Below, in pieces: positions 17,215-27,629 of a stretch of DNA of 64,000 bases. This stretch comes from Leptolyngbya sp. FACHB-60 (GTDB lineage: Bacteria; Cyanobacteriota; Cyanobacteriia; Phormidesmidales; Phormidesmidaceae). The stretch covers positions 289,003 through 353,002 of the forward strand of contig NZ_JACJOX010000017.1 of NCBI RefSeq assembly GCF_014695775.1. Reading direction: 5' to 3'. Every line of letters begins with the position of its first letter. Position 1 is the stretch's first letter. Both the position numbers and the translations under genes were made by a program. Below the pieces are notes generated by a model. It did no database searches, had not been told where the DNA came from, and saw nothing but the letters and a program-made list of their open reading frames with translations.

Positions 17215-18549
17215 ATGAGCTACGAGTGGTTAGCGATCGCGATGTTCGTTGGCTTCTTTTTGATCTTGATGAGCGGCTACCCCGTGGCGTTTTCCTTTGC
17301 CGGTACGGGGCTGGTATTTGGCCTGGTAGGCTGGCTGCTGGGGGCGTTTGAACCCGCCCGCCTCTTGCTGCTGCCCAACATCTGGTTTGGCACCATGGCC
17401 AACTTCACCCTGCTGGCGATTCCATTTTTTGTGTTTTTGGGCGCGGTGCTCGAAAAGTCGGGTCTGGCGGAGGAGCTGCTAGAGACCATCGGCCTGGTGC
17501 TCGGCCCTCTGCGCGGCGGCATGGCCCTGGCGGTGGTGCTGGTCGGCACCCTGCTGGCGGCGGCGACTGGGGTGGTGGCCGCCACGGTCATTCTAATGGG
17601 ATTGATTTCGCTGCCGATTATGCTGCGCCACGGCTACGACAAAGAGCTGGCCGCTGGCACCATTATTGCCTCGGGCACCCTGGCGCAGCTAATTCCGCCC
17701 AGCCTGGTGCTGGTGGTGCTGAGCGACCAGCTGGGGGTGTCGGTGGGCGATCTGTTTTTGGGAGCGCTGATTCCGGGGCTGATGCTGGCCGGAGCCTACG
17801 CTGTCTACGTGCTAATGGTGGCCTACTTCAAACCCGGTACGGCCCCGCCGCTGCCCCTAGCAATGCGCCAGATCAGCCGCTGGGAGCTGCTAAAGCGGGC
17901 GCTGAAGGCGATCGTGCCGCCGGTGCTGCTGATTTTTGTGGTGCTGGGCAGCATCTTTTTTGGCATTGCCACCCCCACTGAGGCGGGTGCGGTAGGGGCC
18001 GTGGGTGCCTGCGGCCTGGCCGCCCTCAACCGGCGGCTGACGCTCAAGCTGCTGCAAGAGGCCGCCCACGCCACAGCGATCGTGACTGGGGTCGTGCTGA
18101 TTATTCTGTTTTGCTCGTCGTTCTTTGGCCTAGTGTTTGATGCGCTGGGGGGTAAGACTCTGATCACCAATCTGCTGGTGAATCTGCCGGGAGGCTACCT
18201 GACCTTTTTGCTGGTGGCCAACCTGGTAATTTTTGCCATGGGGGTATTTCTAGAATTTATTGAAATTTGCTTTATTGCCATGCCGCTGCTGGTGCCCGCT
18301 GCTCAGGCGCTAGGCATCGACATGGTGTGGTTTGGGGTAGTGATGGCGCTAAATTTGCAGACAGCGTTTATTTCGCCACCTGTCGGGTTCTCGCTGTTTT
18401 ATTTGCAGAGCGTGGCCCCAAAGACCATTAGCACCCGAGAAATTCACCGCAGTGCGCTGCCGTTTATGGCCATTCAGCTAGTGGTGCTGATGGTCGTGAT
18501 GGTGTTTCCCCAGACGGTGAGCTGGCTGGTGGAGCGATCGCTCCAGTAG
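17215..18549 (+). CDS. TRAP transporter large permease (DctM family)
   Basis: 444 residues, ATG with AAGGAG five bases upstream. About 12 hydrophobic segments. Family hallmarks seen: [13 protein letters not shown] near residue 21, the [15 protein letters not shown] segment, [31 protein letters not shown] around 160-190, and [10 protein letters not shown] near 255. It is the sodium/substrate-translocating subunit of the TRAP transporter. It follows the small permease by 65 nt, and its stop lies 6 nt from the stop of the opposing binding-protein gene. Confidence 0.95.
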   Translation: MSYEWLAIAMFVGFFLILMSGYPVAFSFAGTGLVFGLVGWLLGAFEPARLLLLPNIWFGTMANFTLLAIPFFVFLGAVLEKSGLAEELLETIGLVLGPLRGGMALAVVLVGTLLAAATGVVAATVILMGLISLPIMLRHGYDKELAAGTIIASGTLAQLIPPSLVLVVLSDQLGVSVGDLFLGALIPGLMLAGAYAVYVLMVAYFKPGTAPPLPLAMRQISRWELLKRALKAIVPPVLLIFVVLGSIFFGIATPTEAGAVGAVGACGLAALNRRLTLKLLQEAAHATAIVTGVVLIILFCSSFFGLVFDALGGKTLITNLLVNLPGGYLTFLLVANLVIFAMGVFLEFIEICFIAMPLLVPAAQALGIDMVWFGVVMALNLQTAFISPPVGFSLFYLQSVAPKTISTREIHRSALPFMAIQLVVLMVVMVFPQTVSWLVERSLQ

Positions 18550-18555
18550 CCCCGC

Positions 18556-19698
18556 CTAGGCGGGTGGCTCGCCCCCAGCCTTCAAATTGCTGTAGACAAA
18601 GCGTTCAAAGGCCCCTTGGTTGAGCTGGCTCCAGGCGTAGATGCGATCGCGAAATCCGCGCCAGTCGTCATAGATGGTCTTGAAGTCGGCATCGCTAGCG
18701 GCAAACTCGTCGTAGAGGTCAAACGTGGCCTCCTGGGCGGCGGTCATAATCTCGGCGCTGTATTCGCGCAGCTGCACGCCGTCGTCAACTAGGCGTTGTA
18801 GAGCCTCGTTGTTGCGGGTTTCGTAGCGCGCCAGCATTTCTAGGTTGGCCTCAAAGGCAGCCGTACGGACAATCTGCTGATAGACCTCAGGCAGTTGATT
18901 CCACTGATCGAGGTTGATCTGCACTTCGAGAGTGCTCCCCGGTTCCCACCAGCTAGGGTAATAGTAGTACTGGGCCACCTTATTCAGCCCCAGCTTTTCG
19001 TCGTCGTAGGGGCCAACCCACTCGGCAGCATCGATCGCCCCGGTTTGCAGTGCCTGAAAAATCTCGCCCCCAGGCAGCGTCTGCACCGTTACCCCCAGCT
19101 TGCTCATCACCTGGCCCCCCAAACCGGGTATGCGCATCTTGAGCCCCGCCAAGTCGCTGACGCTGGCAATCTCGCGGCGAAACCACCCCCCCATCTGCGC
19201 CCCGGTATTTCCAGCGGGGAACTGAATCACGTTGAACTGACGGGCGTAAAACTCCTGGAGCTTGTCCAGCCCGCCCCCCTCGTAGAGCCAGGCGTTTTGC
19301 TGCTGAGGAGTCAGGCCAAAGGGCAGACTGGCCCCAAAGCCCATCACCGGGCTGCGCCCCACGTAGTAGTACGACGCTGTGTGACCACAGGGCACTGCCC
19401 CCTGAGAGACCACATTGAGCACTTCCAGGGGTGGAGCAATTTCGCCAGCGGAGCGGGGTGAAATGGTAAACCGCTCGCCGCTCATGGCGCTGACGCGATC
19501 GGCAAAGGTTTGAGCCCCACCCAAAATTGTGTCGAGGGCAGCAGGCCAGCTGGTAGCCATCTGCCAGTCAATGCGGGGCAAATCCTCAGCAGTGCCCTCT
19601 GCCACGGGGGAAGAGGCCCCGGTGCAGGCCGCCACACTCGCGGTCGTAGCCGCCGCCACACCCCAGGTTGTCGTTTTAACCAATTGCCGACGCTTCAT
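18556..19698 (-). CDS. TRAP transporter substrate-binding protein (DctP/TakP-like)
   Basis: 380 residues. The N-terminus is [10 protein letters not shown]... followed by a hydrophobic stretch and VAAC at residue 25: a twin-arginine-like signal combined with a lipobox, so a periplasmic lipoprotein is likely. The body shows the DctP signatures [33 protein letters not shown] and [14 protein letters not shown]. This form is closest to the TakP/FcbT1 branch, which binds 2-oxoacids or aromatic carboxylates. It is encoded on the strand opposite the permease genes, convergent with a 6-nt gap, which is unusual for TRAP operons. Confidence 0.92.
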   Translation of the reverse strand: MKRRQLVKTTTWGVAAATTASVAACTGASSPVAEGTAEDLPRIDWQMATSWPAALDTILGGAQTFADRVSAMSGERFTISPRSAGEIAPPLEVLNVVSQGAVPCGHTASYYYVGRSPVMGFGASLPFGLTPQQQNAWLYEGGGLDKLQEFYARQFNVIQFPAGNTGAQMGGWFRREIASVSDLAGLKMRIPGLGGQVMSKLGVTVQTLPGGEIFQALQTGAIDAAEWVGPYDDEKLGLNKVAQYYYYPSWWEPGSTLEVQINLDQWNQLPEVYQQIVRTAAFEANLEMLARYETRNNEALQRLVDDGVQLREYSAEIMTAAQEATFDLYDEFAASDADFKTIYDDWRGFRDRIYAWSQLNQGAFERFVYSNLKAGGEPPA

Positions 19699-19904
19699 GG
19701 CACCTCAACGTAGGGAAACCTCAGAACAAAACAAAGCAGCAGCCATCAATCGGCGACTGCTGCATATTCAAACTGAGGTCGATTGTCCTATAGGTTGAGA
19801 TCTGTCTACGCTATCAGTAGGAAATCGTAAGAAATCAAACCCTGCACCGCAGACACTAAGCTAGGCGGCCATTAATGCTGAATTAGTTGGGTTTTAACCC
19901 GCTA

Positions 19905-20192
19905 CTACTCGCTCAGAATCTTAGGCACCTTGAAGAAGCCATCTTCGCAATCGGGGGCGCAGTCGAGAATAGCATCTCGTTCGGCGAAGGTCTGGAGACT
20001 ATCGGTGCGGGTGATGTTGCTGAGCTCGATGGCGCGGGTAGTAGGCTCTACGTCGTCGGTGTTGAGCTCCTTGAGCTGCTCCACATAGTCGAGAATGCCG
20101 CTGAGCTGCCCGGTAAACTGTGCTTCTTCTTCCGCAGTGAGTTCTAGGCGGGCCAAAAGGGCAACTTTGCGAACTTGTTCAAGATCGATCAT
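19905..20192 (-). CDS. gatC: Aspartyl/glutamyl-tRNA(Asn/Gln) amidotransferase subunit C
   Basis: 95 residues. GatC stabilises the GatA-GatB amidotransferase that converts Glu-tRNA(Gln) to Gln-tRNA(Gln), needed in cyanobacteria, which lack GlnRS. Seen: KVALLARLELTAEEE at residues 9-23, the ILDYVEQLKELNTDDVEPT helix-turn region, and a C-terminal FFKVPKILSE, the classic GatC ending. Length normal. gatA and gatB are not nearby. Confidence 0.96.
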   Translation of the reverse strand: MIDLEQVRKVALLARLELTAEEEAQFTGQLSGILDYVEQLKELNTDDVEPTTRAIELSNITRTDSLQTFAERDAILDCAPDCEDGFFKVPKILSE

Positions 20193-20320
20193 GGAAACGT
20201 TATCCAGAAAGGGGAATTAAATCTCATCGGCTATAGGTTGGCTGAGATGCAATGGAACCCAACAACTGTTACCGAGCTGAGGGAGACCAGGGCAAAAGCC
20301 AACCAGTAGAACGACAATTG

Positions 20321-20341
20321 AGGGTGGGCATTGCCCACCCT
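20321..20341. repeat. Small palindromic intergenic repeat
   Basis: AGGGTGGGC (20321-20329), ATT loop, GCCCACCCT (20333-20341). A perfect 9-bp hairpin of the GGTGGGC-ATT-GCCCACC type that recurs in spacers of many cyanobacteria. It lies between ycf3 and gatC and has no T-run, so it is not an obvious terminator. Confidence 0.6.
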
Positions 20342-20457
20342 ACAGGCTACAGCTTGGTACTCTGTCAAGTTGCACAACTGGGGCATTTCGTAGATTGAGT
20401 GCCGCTAACGCTCTACGCAACCTGCAGGGAATCAAGGATTTTAAGCGTGACCAACCA

Positions 20458-20979
20458 CTAGAAGAAAATGTCATTCTTCATGCGGCCGGTGTTCTTCATC
20501 CAGTTTTGGGCTTCGATGTAGTTGTTGGGGGCAATGGTGATGGCCTCTAGCCAGAAGCGGGCTGCCTCATCAAAGAGATTTTCGGCGGTGTCGGTGTCGC
20601 CACTGGCCTCGGCCTGCTCGCCCTTGTAGTGGTAGATCACCGCGATGTTGTTGAGGGCCTGGCACAGGCGAGGGTTTAGATCGAGTGCCTCCTTATACTT
20701 CTCTAGGGCGATTTCATGTTCGCCGTTGCTGGCGTGAATCAGGCCCATGTTGTAAAGAATGAAGCTTTTATCGTAGGGTTCTTCTTCCAGAGTCAGGGCC
20801 TCGCGGTAGTTTTCCATGGCCTCAGCGTATTCCCCATCGGCCTGGGCAGACATGCCGTCGCGGTAGTAGGCAAAGGCCTCCTTCTGGCTCTTTTTAGTGG
20901 GCATTATCTTCAAAATCATGTCGGCCATGACGGTGAAGGATTTATCGATGAAGTTGTCGTTGCGTTGGGTTCTTGGCAT
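20458..20979 (-). CDS. ycf3: Photosystem I assembly protein Ycf3
   Basis: 173 residues. A thylakoid-associated chaperone needed for assembly of the PsaA/PsaB reaction centre. The N-terminus [27 protein letters not shown] is diagnostic. Three TPR units follow (about residues 35-68, 72-105 and 110-160: [60 protein letters not shown]). Length equals that of cyanobacterial and plastid Ycf3. It is transcribed alone. Confidence 0.97.
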   Translation of the reverse strand: MPRTQRNDNFIDKSFTVMADMILKIMPTKKSQKEAFAYYRDGMSAQADGEYAEAMENYREALTLEEEPYDKSFILYNMGLIHASNGEHEIALEKYKEALDLNPRLCQALNNIAVIYHYKGEQAEASGDTDTAENLFDEAARFWLEAITIAPNNYIEAQNWMKNTGRMKNDIFF

Positions 20980-21256
20980 GGGTAGCTACGCGCAAATGAG
21001 GGACTTAACGCTTACCTAAGCCCGATGGCGGTGGTGTTGCCGCAGCAGTTGCTCGGGGGCCTAGGCTAGACAAATATATAAATTACACTAGCAAACCCTG
21101 GCAGTTTAATGGCAGCAGCATTGGGGCCACCTGCCGATAGACGGCATTTTTGTGTAGAACTAGAGTTAGCTCAATTCGGCCCTAGGAGTGAGTTCACTGG
21201 CGTGACCCACTTCTGGTTGATGGATCCGAGGGCTATAGCTACGTTATGCCGCTGGA

Positions 21257-21547
21257 ATGGATTTATCTCTTTTACTGGCGATCGCGCTCATCATTGCTCT
21301 CATCTTCTGGCTCAATCGCCGCCAGGGCCGACGACGGCCCGCCGCCAAGCGCTCGCCAACCGCCACCGCCCCGAGTCGATCGGTGCGGGGCCACACCCAG
21401 CGGCAGCTCCTGCGCCTAGTGGGGGGCAACCAGGCTGTGGCCGAGCGCTTGGTCGAGCAGGTGCAGCTGCGCAACCCCAGCCAGAGCCAGCAGTGGTGCT
21501 GGGAAAAAGCGATCTATGATATCCACCGCGATCGCCGCAGCTCGTAG
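21257..21547 (+). CDS. Conserved small membrane-anchored protein, function unknown
   Basis: 96 residues. One N-terminal membrane helix (residues 2-19, LSLLLAIALIIALIFWL), then a basic stretch (20-43) and a compact C-terminal part: RQLLRLVGGNQAVAERLVEQV and QQWCWEKAIYDIHRDR. The C-terminal pattern of a helix pair ending W-EKAIYD-RDR is one I associate with small cyanobacterial proteins of unknown role. The ribosome-binding site is weak. Function is not assigned. Confidence 0.7.
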   Translation: MDLSLLLAIALIIALIFWLNRRQGRRRPAAKRSPTATAPSRSVRGHTQRQLLRLVGGNQAVAERLVEQVQLRNPSQSQQWCWEKAIYDIHRDRRSS

Positions 21548-21667
21548 GCAAAAACAGAAAAGCGAAGACCGAGGATTGACCAGAGGAGGAAATGACAAGC
21601 CAAGAACCACTAAGTTGAAAACAGCTTTTCCATTCTTCGTTTTTCCACTCTTTTCATGACAGGTCAC

Positions 21668-22588
21668 CTAGTTTCTATGGTTGTTCACATAGTTGACGCG
21701 GGTGCCAGCCCAGTTGAGCTTGCTACGCAGGGTGCCGTAGTAGGAATGGTTCTGCCGCAGGATAATAAAGTGGGCCATCGCCTCAGCGCTGCGCACATCC
21801 ACCCGCTGCCCCGGCCAGATGGCGGTGCCCATAATTCCGTCAGTCCACAGTTTGGTGGTGAGGTCGGGGTCAGCCAGGGGCCACACGCTAACCACTGAGC
21901 CCGGTGGCAGCACAATCGGGCGGCTCGATAGGCTGAGGGGGCAAATGGGCGTCACTACGATTGCATCCATGCCGGGGTGAATAATCGGGCCACCCGCCGC
22001 CACGGTGTAGCCAGTCGAGCCAGTGGGGGTGCTGATCAGCAGACCGTCGCCCTGGTATTGATCCACTACTTCGCCGTCGATCTCCATTTCGAGCATGGAG
22101 GTGATCATGCGATCGGGGGAAGCGGGCTTGATAGCCATTTCGTTGAGGGCCAGGTACATCTCACTGACGGGGTCGAGGTTGGTGCGGTGGCCTTCGTAGA
22201 TGCGGGCCTGTAGCATCATGCGCCGCTGAACGGCAAAGCGATCGCTCAGCAGCCGATCCCACACCGACTCGGTGTCATCCATCTCCTCAGAGCTTTCGGT
22301 CAAAAACCCCAGATGTCCGCCAATATTGACCGCCAGAATCGGGATATTCTCAGCAGCCAGATTGCGAGCCGCGGTCAGCGCCGTGCCGTCACCACCAAAC
22401 ACAATAGCCAGATTAATTGGCTGACTCACCGAGGCCAAAAACACCGGGTAGGGATTGTCTTTTGGCCCGCTGGGGCCGCGCAAGACCTTGCTGCCCAGGG
22501 CCTCTAGCTGGTGGGCGCACTTCTCGGCCCACTTTTGGCTCAGCCGATTGCCAGCCTTATGGACAATGATGACTTGCTCAAGTTGCAC
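21668..22588 (-). CDS. nadK: NAD kinase
   Basis: 306 residues. It phosphorylates NAD to NADP with ATP. Seen: GGDGT at 65-69, followed by the GGHLGFL segment, the ALNEMAIKPASP region carrying the NE motif, and STPTGSTGYTVAAGGP. These are the conserved NadK motifs. Length is normal. Cyanobacteria usually carry two NAD kinases; which one this is cannot be said with certainty. Confidence 0.96.
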   Translation of the reverse strand: MQLEQVIIVHKAGNRLSQKWAEKCAHQLEALGSKVLRGPSGPKDNPYPVFLASVSQPINLAIVFGGDGTALTAARNLAAENIPILAVNIGGHLGFLTESSEEMDDTESVWDRLLSDRFAVQRRMMLQARIYEGHRTNLDPVSEMYLALNEMAIKPASPDRMITSMLEMEIDGEVVDQYQGDGLLISTPTGSTGYTVAAGGPIIHPGMDAIVVTPICPLSLSSRPIVLPPGSVVSVWPLADPDLTTKLWTDGIMGTAIWPGQRVDVRSAEAMAHFIILRQNHSYYGTLRSKLNWAGTRVNYVNNHRN

Positions 22589-22738
22589 AACAAAATGCCG
22601 TGGGTTGATAGTACAGAGTGAGAGAGCACACCGTCTCCAGCGTACCTAGACAGCAACACCCCAGTGTTTTAAAGACAATTGTAGAGGGAGCAACGGCCAC
22701 CCCCTCTACAATCCAGATATTCTTACGCTTCGGCAGGC

Positions 22739-23044
22739 CTACCACTTGAGCAAGTTGAACTGCTCCATATCCACGGTGTCACGGTTGCGGTAGATCGAGA
22801 GCACAATGGCCAAGCCCACTGCCGCCTCGGCGGCCGCAATACTAATCACAAACACCGCAAACACCTGACCGTTGATGCCTACCGGGTCGAGGTAGTTCGA
22901 AAACGCCAGCAGGTTCAGGTTGACCGCATTTAGCATCAGCTCAATGGACATCAGCACGCGAATGACGTTACGGCTGTTAACCAAGCCATAGATGCCAATA
23001 CAGAACAGGGCAGCGGCAGTAAGCAGAAAATACTCAAGTTGCAT
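22739..23044 (-). CDS. ndhE: NAD(P)H-quinone oxidoreductase subunit 4L
   Basis: 101 residues from the ATG at 23044 ([14 protein letters not shown]); an upstream extension of the frame has no similarity. NuoK-type membrane subunit with three helices; conserved [16 protein letters not shown] in helix 2, containing the buried glutamates of the proton path. Last gene of the ndhA-I-G-E cluster; it belongs to the thylakoid NDH-1 complex that takes electrons from ferredoxin. Confidence 0.96.
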   Translation of the reverse strand: MQLEYFLLTAAALFCIGIYGLVNSRNVIRVLMSIELMLNAVNLNLLAFSNYLDPVGINGQVFAVFVISIAAAEAAVGLAIVLSIYRNRDTVDMEQFNLLKW

Positions 23045-23136
23045 GGTTGAAGAAGAATCCGTTCCAATCCCTAACAACAGTTTTGAGCCTTGGGCAGCAG
23101 TTTTTCATCAGCCTGCCAAGGCAGCCGAACAGAGGT

Positions 23137-23748
23137 CTAGTCAGACTCTGGGCTTGCCACCGACGACACCAGTTCGCGCGGTCGCTCTGGCAGCTGTAAT
23201 GCTTCAGAAGCAGCCTCCCCAGGAAGCACGTCAGGAATCAACTCGCGGCGGGCCAGCACGATCGCCCCAATCAGCGCAATCAGCAGCAGCACCGAAGCCA
23301 GCTCAAAGGGCAGCAGATAGTCGGTAAAAAAGTGAATGCCAATGGCGACAGTAGCCATCTCACCCTTGGGCACTTCGGTAGAAATAGCCCAGGGCGTGTT
23401 TAGGGTTGAGGTTGTCAGCAGCGCAAACAGACCGACGCAAACTCCGCCTGTGGCGAGCTTGCCCACCCAAGCCTGCTTCATGGGGGTGAACTGCTGTTCC
23501 TTATTCACCAGCATGATCCCAAACAGAATCAGCACGCTGACAGCACCCACATATACCAGCACCTGAGCCGCCGCCACGAACCCCGCATTGAGCAAGATAT
23601 AGAGGCCCGCCATGCTAGTAAATACGCCTCCCAGCAAAAACGCTGAGTAGACGATGTTATCCAACAGCACGACTCCCAGGGCACCCCCCAGCGTCATCGC
23701 AACCAGTATGCCAAAGGCAACGAGTTGTACTCCTTCCGCTAGCGTCAC
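23137..23748 (-). CDS. ndhG: NAD(P)H-quinone oxidoreductase subunit 6
   Basis: 203 residues, NuoJ-type. Five predicted membrane helices; AAAQVLVYVGAVSVLILFGIMLV (about 58-80) is the most conserved part of the family. The C-terminal tail after residue 175 is hydrophilic. It lies 92 nt before ndhE and 82 nt after ndhI. Confidence 0.96.
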   Translation of the reverse strand: MTLAEGVQLVAFGILVAMTLGGALGVVLLDNIVYSAFLLGGVFTSMAGLYILLNAGFVAAAQVLVYVGAVSVLILFGIMLVNKEQQFTPMKQAWVGKLATGGVCVGLFALLTTSTLNTPWAISTEVPKGEMATVAIGIHFFTDYLLPFELASVLLLIALIGAIVLARRELIPDVLPGEAASEALQLPERPRELVSSVASPESD

Positions 23749-23830
23749 AGTCTTGACTCCTGTAAAAATTAAGCGATCGCAGCCGTGGTCTTAGCTTAGG
23801 CGAATGTACCACGGAACCCTAACGGGTGCA

Positions 23831-24469
23831 TTACTCCTTGGGCTTGGCTTCACTGGCTTTAGCTTCACCTTCAGCCGCTGTAGCCTCTTTTTGAGCCGCC
23901 TCTAAAATTTCCTGGGGCATCTGGCCGGCCCGTCGAGCGTTGAGCGGCAGGTCGTGAGGATCCATGACACCCTTGGGTAAGTAGGCTAGCTCCCGCAGGG
24001 GAGTAACCATCGAGTCTTGGGTGACCTTGTAGGGCAGACGACCCAGGGCCACGCTGTCGTAGTTCAGCTGGTGGCGCTCATAGACAGCCAGCTCATACTC
24101 TTCGGTCATCGACAGGCAGTTGGTGGGGCAATACTCCACACAGTTGCCGCAGAAAATGCAGACCCCAAAGTCAATGCTGTAGTGCTTCAGGTCTTTTTTC
24201 TTAGTCGCCTTATCAAACTCCCAATCGACTACGGGCAGGTTGATGGGGCACACCCGCACACACACTTCGCAGGCAATGCACTTGTCAAACTCAAAGTGAA
24301 TGCGTCCCCGAAACCGCTCTGAGGGGATCAGTTTCTCATAGGGGTACTGCACTGTCACCGGGCGGCGACTCATGTGGTCAAAGGTTACAGAGAGCCCCTG
24401 GCCAATATACTTGGCCGCCTGTAAGCTCTCTTTGGCATAATCGCCGACTTGTTTAAGAAAACCCAGCAT
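23831..24469 (-). CDS. ndhI: NAD(P)H-quinone oxidoreductase subunit I (2x4Fe-4S)
   Basis: 212 residues. Two 4Fe-4S ferredoxin motifs, [12 protein letters not shown] and [12 protein letters not shown], about 40 residues apart, as in NuoI. This subunit carries clusters on the peripheral arm of NDH-1. The C-terminal ~35 residues are a charged, low-complexity tail ([19 protein letters not shown]), longer than the conserved core. Third-position order ndhA-ndhI-ndhG-ndhE is the standard cyanobacterial arrangement. Confidence 0.97.
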   Translation of the reverse strand: MLGFLKQVGDYAKESLQAAKYIGQGLSVTFDHMSRRPVTVQYPYEKLIPSERFRGRIHFEFDKCIACEVCVRVCPINLPVVDWEFDKATKKKDLKHYSIDFGVCIFCGNCVEYCPTNCLSMTEEYELAVYERHQLNYDSVALGRLPYKVTQDSMVTPLRELAYLPKGVMDPHDLPLNARRAGQMPQEILEAAQKEATAAEGEAKASEAKPKE

Positions 24470-24573
24470 GGGGAAACCTCCGCAGTGGTACAGATTGTCG
24501 ATGGGGAGTTGAGCGTTCAGCAGGGGTTAGCCACCAGCAGCCACTTATTACAGGGTAAGGCAAGCTCTCTAAG

Positions 24574-25692
24574 CTAGCCACCAAAGGCAGCCGGAAACGC
24601 CAGCTTGAGGGCGGCGGTCAGCAACAGGTTGACCAACGCCACCGGCAGCAGAAACTTCCAGCCAAAGTCAAGCAGTTGGTCAATGCGAACGCGGGGTACG
24701 GTCCACCGCAGCAGCACCGCAATGAAGACCAGGGCATAAGCCTTGAACAGGGTCATCACGATGCCGAGGGAAGCGGTAATGACCTGGAGCCAGGGGGTAG
24801 TTTCACTGACCCCAATCAGACTAGCTAACCAGCTCACTGAGATGGGAGATTCCCAACCGCCCAGATACAAAATCGAGACAATCAGCGCCGACAGCACCAG
24901 GTTGACGTAGGAGCCGACGTAGAACAGGCCGAACTTCATGCCGGTGTATTCGGTCTGGTAGCCTGCCACCAGCTCTTCCTCTGCCTCTGGCAGGTCAAAG
25001 GGCAGACGTTCGCACTCCGCTAGGGCAGCAATCCAAAAAATCAGGAAGCCAGCGGGCTGTCGCCAGATGTTCCAGCCCAAAATGCCGTAGCCCGACTGCT
25101 GATTGACAATGTCGATGGTGCTCAGGCTGTTAGACATCAGCACCACCGCCAGCACCGCCAGCGCCATGGGAATTTCGTAGCTGATCGACTGGGCCGCCGC
25201 CCGCAGCCCCCCTAGCAGGGAGTACTTGTTGTTGGAGGAATAGCCCGACATCAGCAGGCCAATGGGAGCAATGCTGGAGAGGGCAATCCACAGAAAGATG
25301 CCAACGCCGAGGTCGGTAATCACCAGATTTTGGCCAAAGGGCACAATCAGGTACGACAGAAACACTGGGATCACCACGATCGCAGGCCCCAGCGTAAACA
25401 GAATTGGGTCGGCCTTAGCGGGGGTAATGTCTTCTTTAAAAATCAGCTTGATGCCGTCGGCAGCGGCCTGAAGGGTACCCAGCGGCCCAGCAAACTCAGG
25501 CCCAATCCGCTGCTGAGCGGCGGCAGAAATCTTGCGCTCTAGCCATACCGTGACAAAAATGCTGACCGTGGCCCCAATCAGAATCACCACCATGGGCAGG
25601 GGCAGCCACAGAGCCTTTGCCGCTCCAGCGGGCAGCCCCAGGTCGACGAGGGCATTCACGAAACTACCCTGTAGGTCAATTCCTTGGTTCAT
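24574..25692 (-). CDS. ndhA: NAD(P)H-quinone oxidoreductase subunit 1
   Basis: 372 residues, NuoH-type, eight or so helices. Conserved: [22 protein letters not shown] (quinone-site loop), [15 protein letters not shown], and [23 protein letters not shown] with the acidic cluster near the quinone channel. First gene of the ndhA-I-G-E cluster; its upstream region (25693-25945) is shared with the divergent permease gene. Confidence 0.97.
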   Translation of the reverse strand: MNQGIDLQGSFVNALVDLGLPAGAAKALWLPLPMVVILIGATVSIFVTVWLERKISAAAQQRIGPEFAGPLGTLQAAADGIKLIFKEDITPAKADPILFTLGPAIVVIPVFLSYLIVPFGQNLVITDLGVGIFLWIALSSIAPIGLLMSGYSSNNKYSLLGGLRAAAQSISYEIPMALAVLAVVLMSNSLSTIDIVNQQSGYGILGWNIWRQPAGFLIFWIAALAECERLPFDLPEAEEELVAGYQTEYTGMKFGLFYVGSYVNLVLSALIVSILYLGGWESPISVSWLASLIGVSETTPWLQVITASLGIVMTLFKAYALVFIAVLLRWTVPRVRIDQLLDFGWKFLLPVALVNLLLTAALKLAFPAAFGG

Positions 25693-25852
25693 GGGCCAGT
25701 CCTTAGCAACGGTACAGTTAACTCTGGCAGAGAGAAAACACTTTAGATTCTACCGTTATCTTCCGCGATCCACCGAGCCAGGCAGGTGGGATTCATAGGA
25801 AGTTTTGGCGGGAAGGAATTGAGGGGAGGGTGGGGAGAAAGTTTTAAGTGCT

Positions 25853-25899
25853 GAGTTTTGAGTTTTGGATTCAAGCGCTGCCACCAGAACTCAAAACTC
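25853..25899. repeat. Inverted repeat GAGTTTTGAGTT
   Basis: GAGTTTTGAGTT (25853-25864) and AACTCAAAACTC (25888-25899) form a perfect 12-bp stem around a 23-nt loop in the spacer between ndhA and the lactate permease. A related sequence with GTTTTGAGTT lies at 37771-37815. Confidence 0.6.
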
Positions 25900-25945
25900 T
25901 TCACTCCCCCTACAATCCTGACTACCCCACTCCCCTCTCCCGCCC

Positions 25946-26896
25946 ATGCCCCTCATCCTCACCTCCCTAGTTGCCCTACTGCCGATTCTGACCGTCTTCT
26001 TGCTGCTGGTGGTGGCGCGGCGACCGGCGAGTCAGGCGATGCCGGGGGCGCTGGGGGTGACGGCCTTAGTGGCGGGGTTGGTGTGGCGAGTGCCGGTGAA
26101 TTACATTGCGGCGTCTCTGGTGCAGGGGGCAGCGATCGCAGCCGAAATCCTTTTCATTGTGTTTGGGGCGATTTTGCTGCTGAATGTGCTGCAAGCTTCA
26201 GGGGCGATCGCCGTGATTCGCCAGAGCCTGCTGACTCTATCGCCCGATCGCCGGGTGCAGATGATCGTGATTGCCTGGCTGTTTGGCAGCTTTATTGAAG
26301 GGGCGTCGGGCTTTGGCACCCCAGCGGTGGTCTGTGTGCCGCTGCTGGTAGCGGTGGGGTTTCCAGCCCTGGCGGCGGTGATGGCGGCGCTGATCATTCA
26401 GAGTACGCCCTCGACCTTTGGGGCGGTGGGTACGCCGCTGCTATTTGGCATGGATGCAGGGCTGGGCGGAGCGGCGGCAGTGGAAGCGGCCCTGACGGCG
26501 CAAAACCTGGAGTTAGCGAGTTTTATCGCCGGGGTTGGTCGCCACGCGGCCATTCTTCACGCCATCGTTGGCATGTTTATTCCGCTGCTGCTGGTGGCGA
26601 TCATCACCCGCCTGTTTGGTGCCGGGGAGTCAAAGGCCGAAGGTCTACGGTTGTGGAAATTTGCCCTGGTGGCAGGGCTGGCGTTTACCGTGCCCTACGC
26701 GCTGACGGCAGTATTTTTGGGGCCAGAGTTTCCGTCGATGATGGGCGGGCTGGTGGGGCTGATGCTGGTGGTGACCATCATTCGCAAAGGCTGGCTACAA
26801 CCTGAGCAAGCCTGGGATTTTCCACCGGAGGAGACCTGGCCGGAGGCGTGGTCGGGGAGTCTGTCGCCCACCCTAACGACGCCCCAGTGGGGATGA
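25946..26896 (+). CDS. L-lactate permease family, N-terminal part (frame-broken)
   Basis: 316 residues, ATG start with a C-rich, pyrimidine-rich leader and no good ribosome-binding site. LctP-family membrane transporter of lactate/glycolate type: GASGFGTPAVVCVPLLVAVGFPA near residue 115 and STPSTFGAVGTPLLFG near 152 are the conserved motifs. About eight hydrophobic segments. The frame ends at a TGA (26894-26896) inside the central cytoplasmic loop, directly before the point where the family continues with AWLPY. Adding one G to the GGGG run at 26889-26892 would join it to the next frame as one 556-residue protein of normal LctP length. See the following entry. Confidence 0.8.
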   Translation: MPLILTSLVALLPILTVFLLLVVARRPASQAMPGALGVTALVAGLVWRVPVNYIAASLVQGAAIAAEILFIVFGAILLLNVLQASGAIAVIRQSLLTLSPDRRVQMIVIAWLFGSFIEGASGFGTPAVVCVPLLVAVGFPALAAVMAALIIQSTPSTFGAVGTPLLFGMDAGLGGAAAVEAALTAQNLELASFIAGVGRHAAILHAIVGMFIPLLLVAIITRLFGAGESKAEGLRLWKFALVAGLAFTVPYALTAVFLGPEFPSMMGGLVGLMLVVTIIRKGWLQPEQAWDFPPEETWPEAWSGSLSPTLTTPQWG

Positions 26897-27615
26897 CGGT
26901 GGTGAAGGCCTGGCTGCCCTACGTGCTGCTGGGGGTGCTGCTAGTGCTGTCGCGGCTGACACAGCTGCCTCTCAAGGGCTGGCTCCAGGGCATGCGGGCC
27001 TCGTGGACAGGAATCTTTGGCACGACCGTTGCGGCGGCCTCAACCCCCTTCTATCTGCCCGCCACTATGTTTTTGCTGGTGGTGGCGATCACCTATTTCT
27101 TACACCAGATGAAAGCGCGGGATTTGGGGCGGGCGGTGGGGCGATCGCTCCCCATCCTGCAAAAAACAGCCCTCGCCTTGGGCTCTGCCGTGCTGATGGC
27201 GCGGGTATTTATCAATTCAGATGTCAACGGTGCTGGGTTGCCCAGCATGCCCCTGGCTCTGGCGGAGGGTATGGCGGCGATCGCTGGGGGCACCTGGCCG
27301 ATGTTTGCCGCTGGAGTCGGGCTGATCGGCGCGTTTGTGGCGGGCAGCGTCACCGTCAGCAACATGATGTTTTCACTGTTTCAGTTTGGGGTAGCCGAGA
27401 AGATCGGCACACCCACACCGCTGATTTTAGCCTTGCAAACGGTAGGAGCCTCGGCGGGGAATGTCATCTGCGTGTCAAATGTGGTGGCAGCGGCGGCGAC
27501 GGTGGGGCTGCTGGGCCGAGAGGGGCTGCTCATGCGCCAGCTCTTGCCGGTAGTGGCCTATTATCTGGGTCTGGCGGGAGTGATTGGGATGGTATGGGCC
27601 ACGGTTGGGGGATGA
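26893..27615 (+). CDS. L-lactate permease family, C-terminal part (frame-broken)
   Basis: 240 residues from the ATG at 26893, which overlaps the stop of the preceding frame (ATGA). It holds the second half of LctP: AWLPYVLLGVLLVLSRL, then FVAGSVTVSNMMFSLFQFGVA and GNVICVSNVVAAAATVGLLGREG, matching the sodium/proton-coupled LctP C-terminal core. Either the gene has a one-base deletion in a G run, or the two halves are translated separately by stop-start coupling. I favour a frameshift (natural or sequencing), because no residues are lost at the join. Confidence 0.75.
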   Translation: MTVVKAWLPYVLLGVLLVLSRLTQLPLKGWLQGMRASWTGIFGTTVAAASTPFYLPATMFLLVVAITYFLHQMKARDLGRAVGRSLPILQKTALALGSAVLMARVFINSDVNGAGLPSMPLALAEGMAAIAGGTWPMFAAGVGLIGAFVAGSVTVSNMMFSLFQFGVAEKIGTPTPLILALQTVGASAGNVICVSNVVAAAATVGLLGREGLLMRQLLPVVAYYLGLAGVIGMVWATVGG

Positions 27616-27629
27616 GGAGATAGGGGTGT

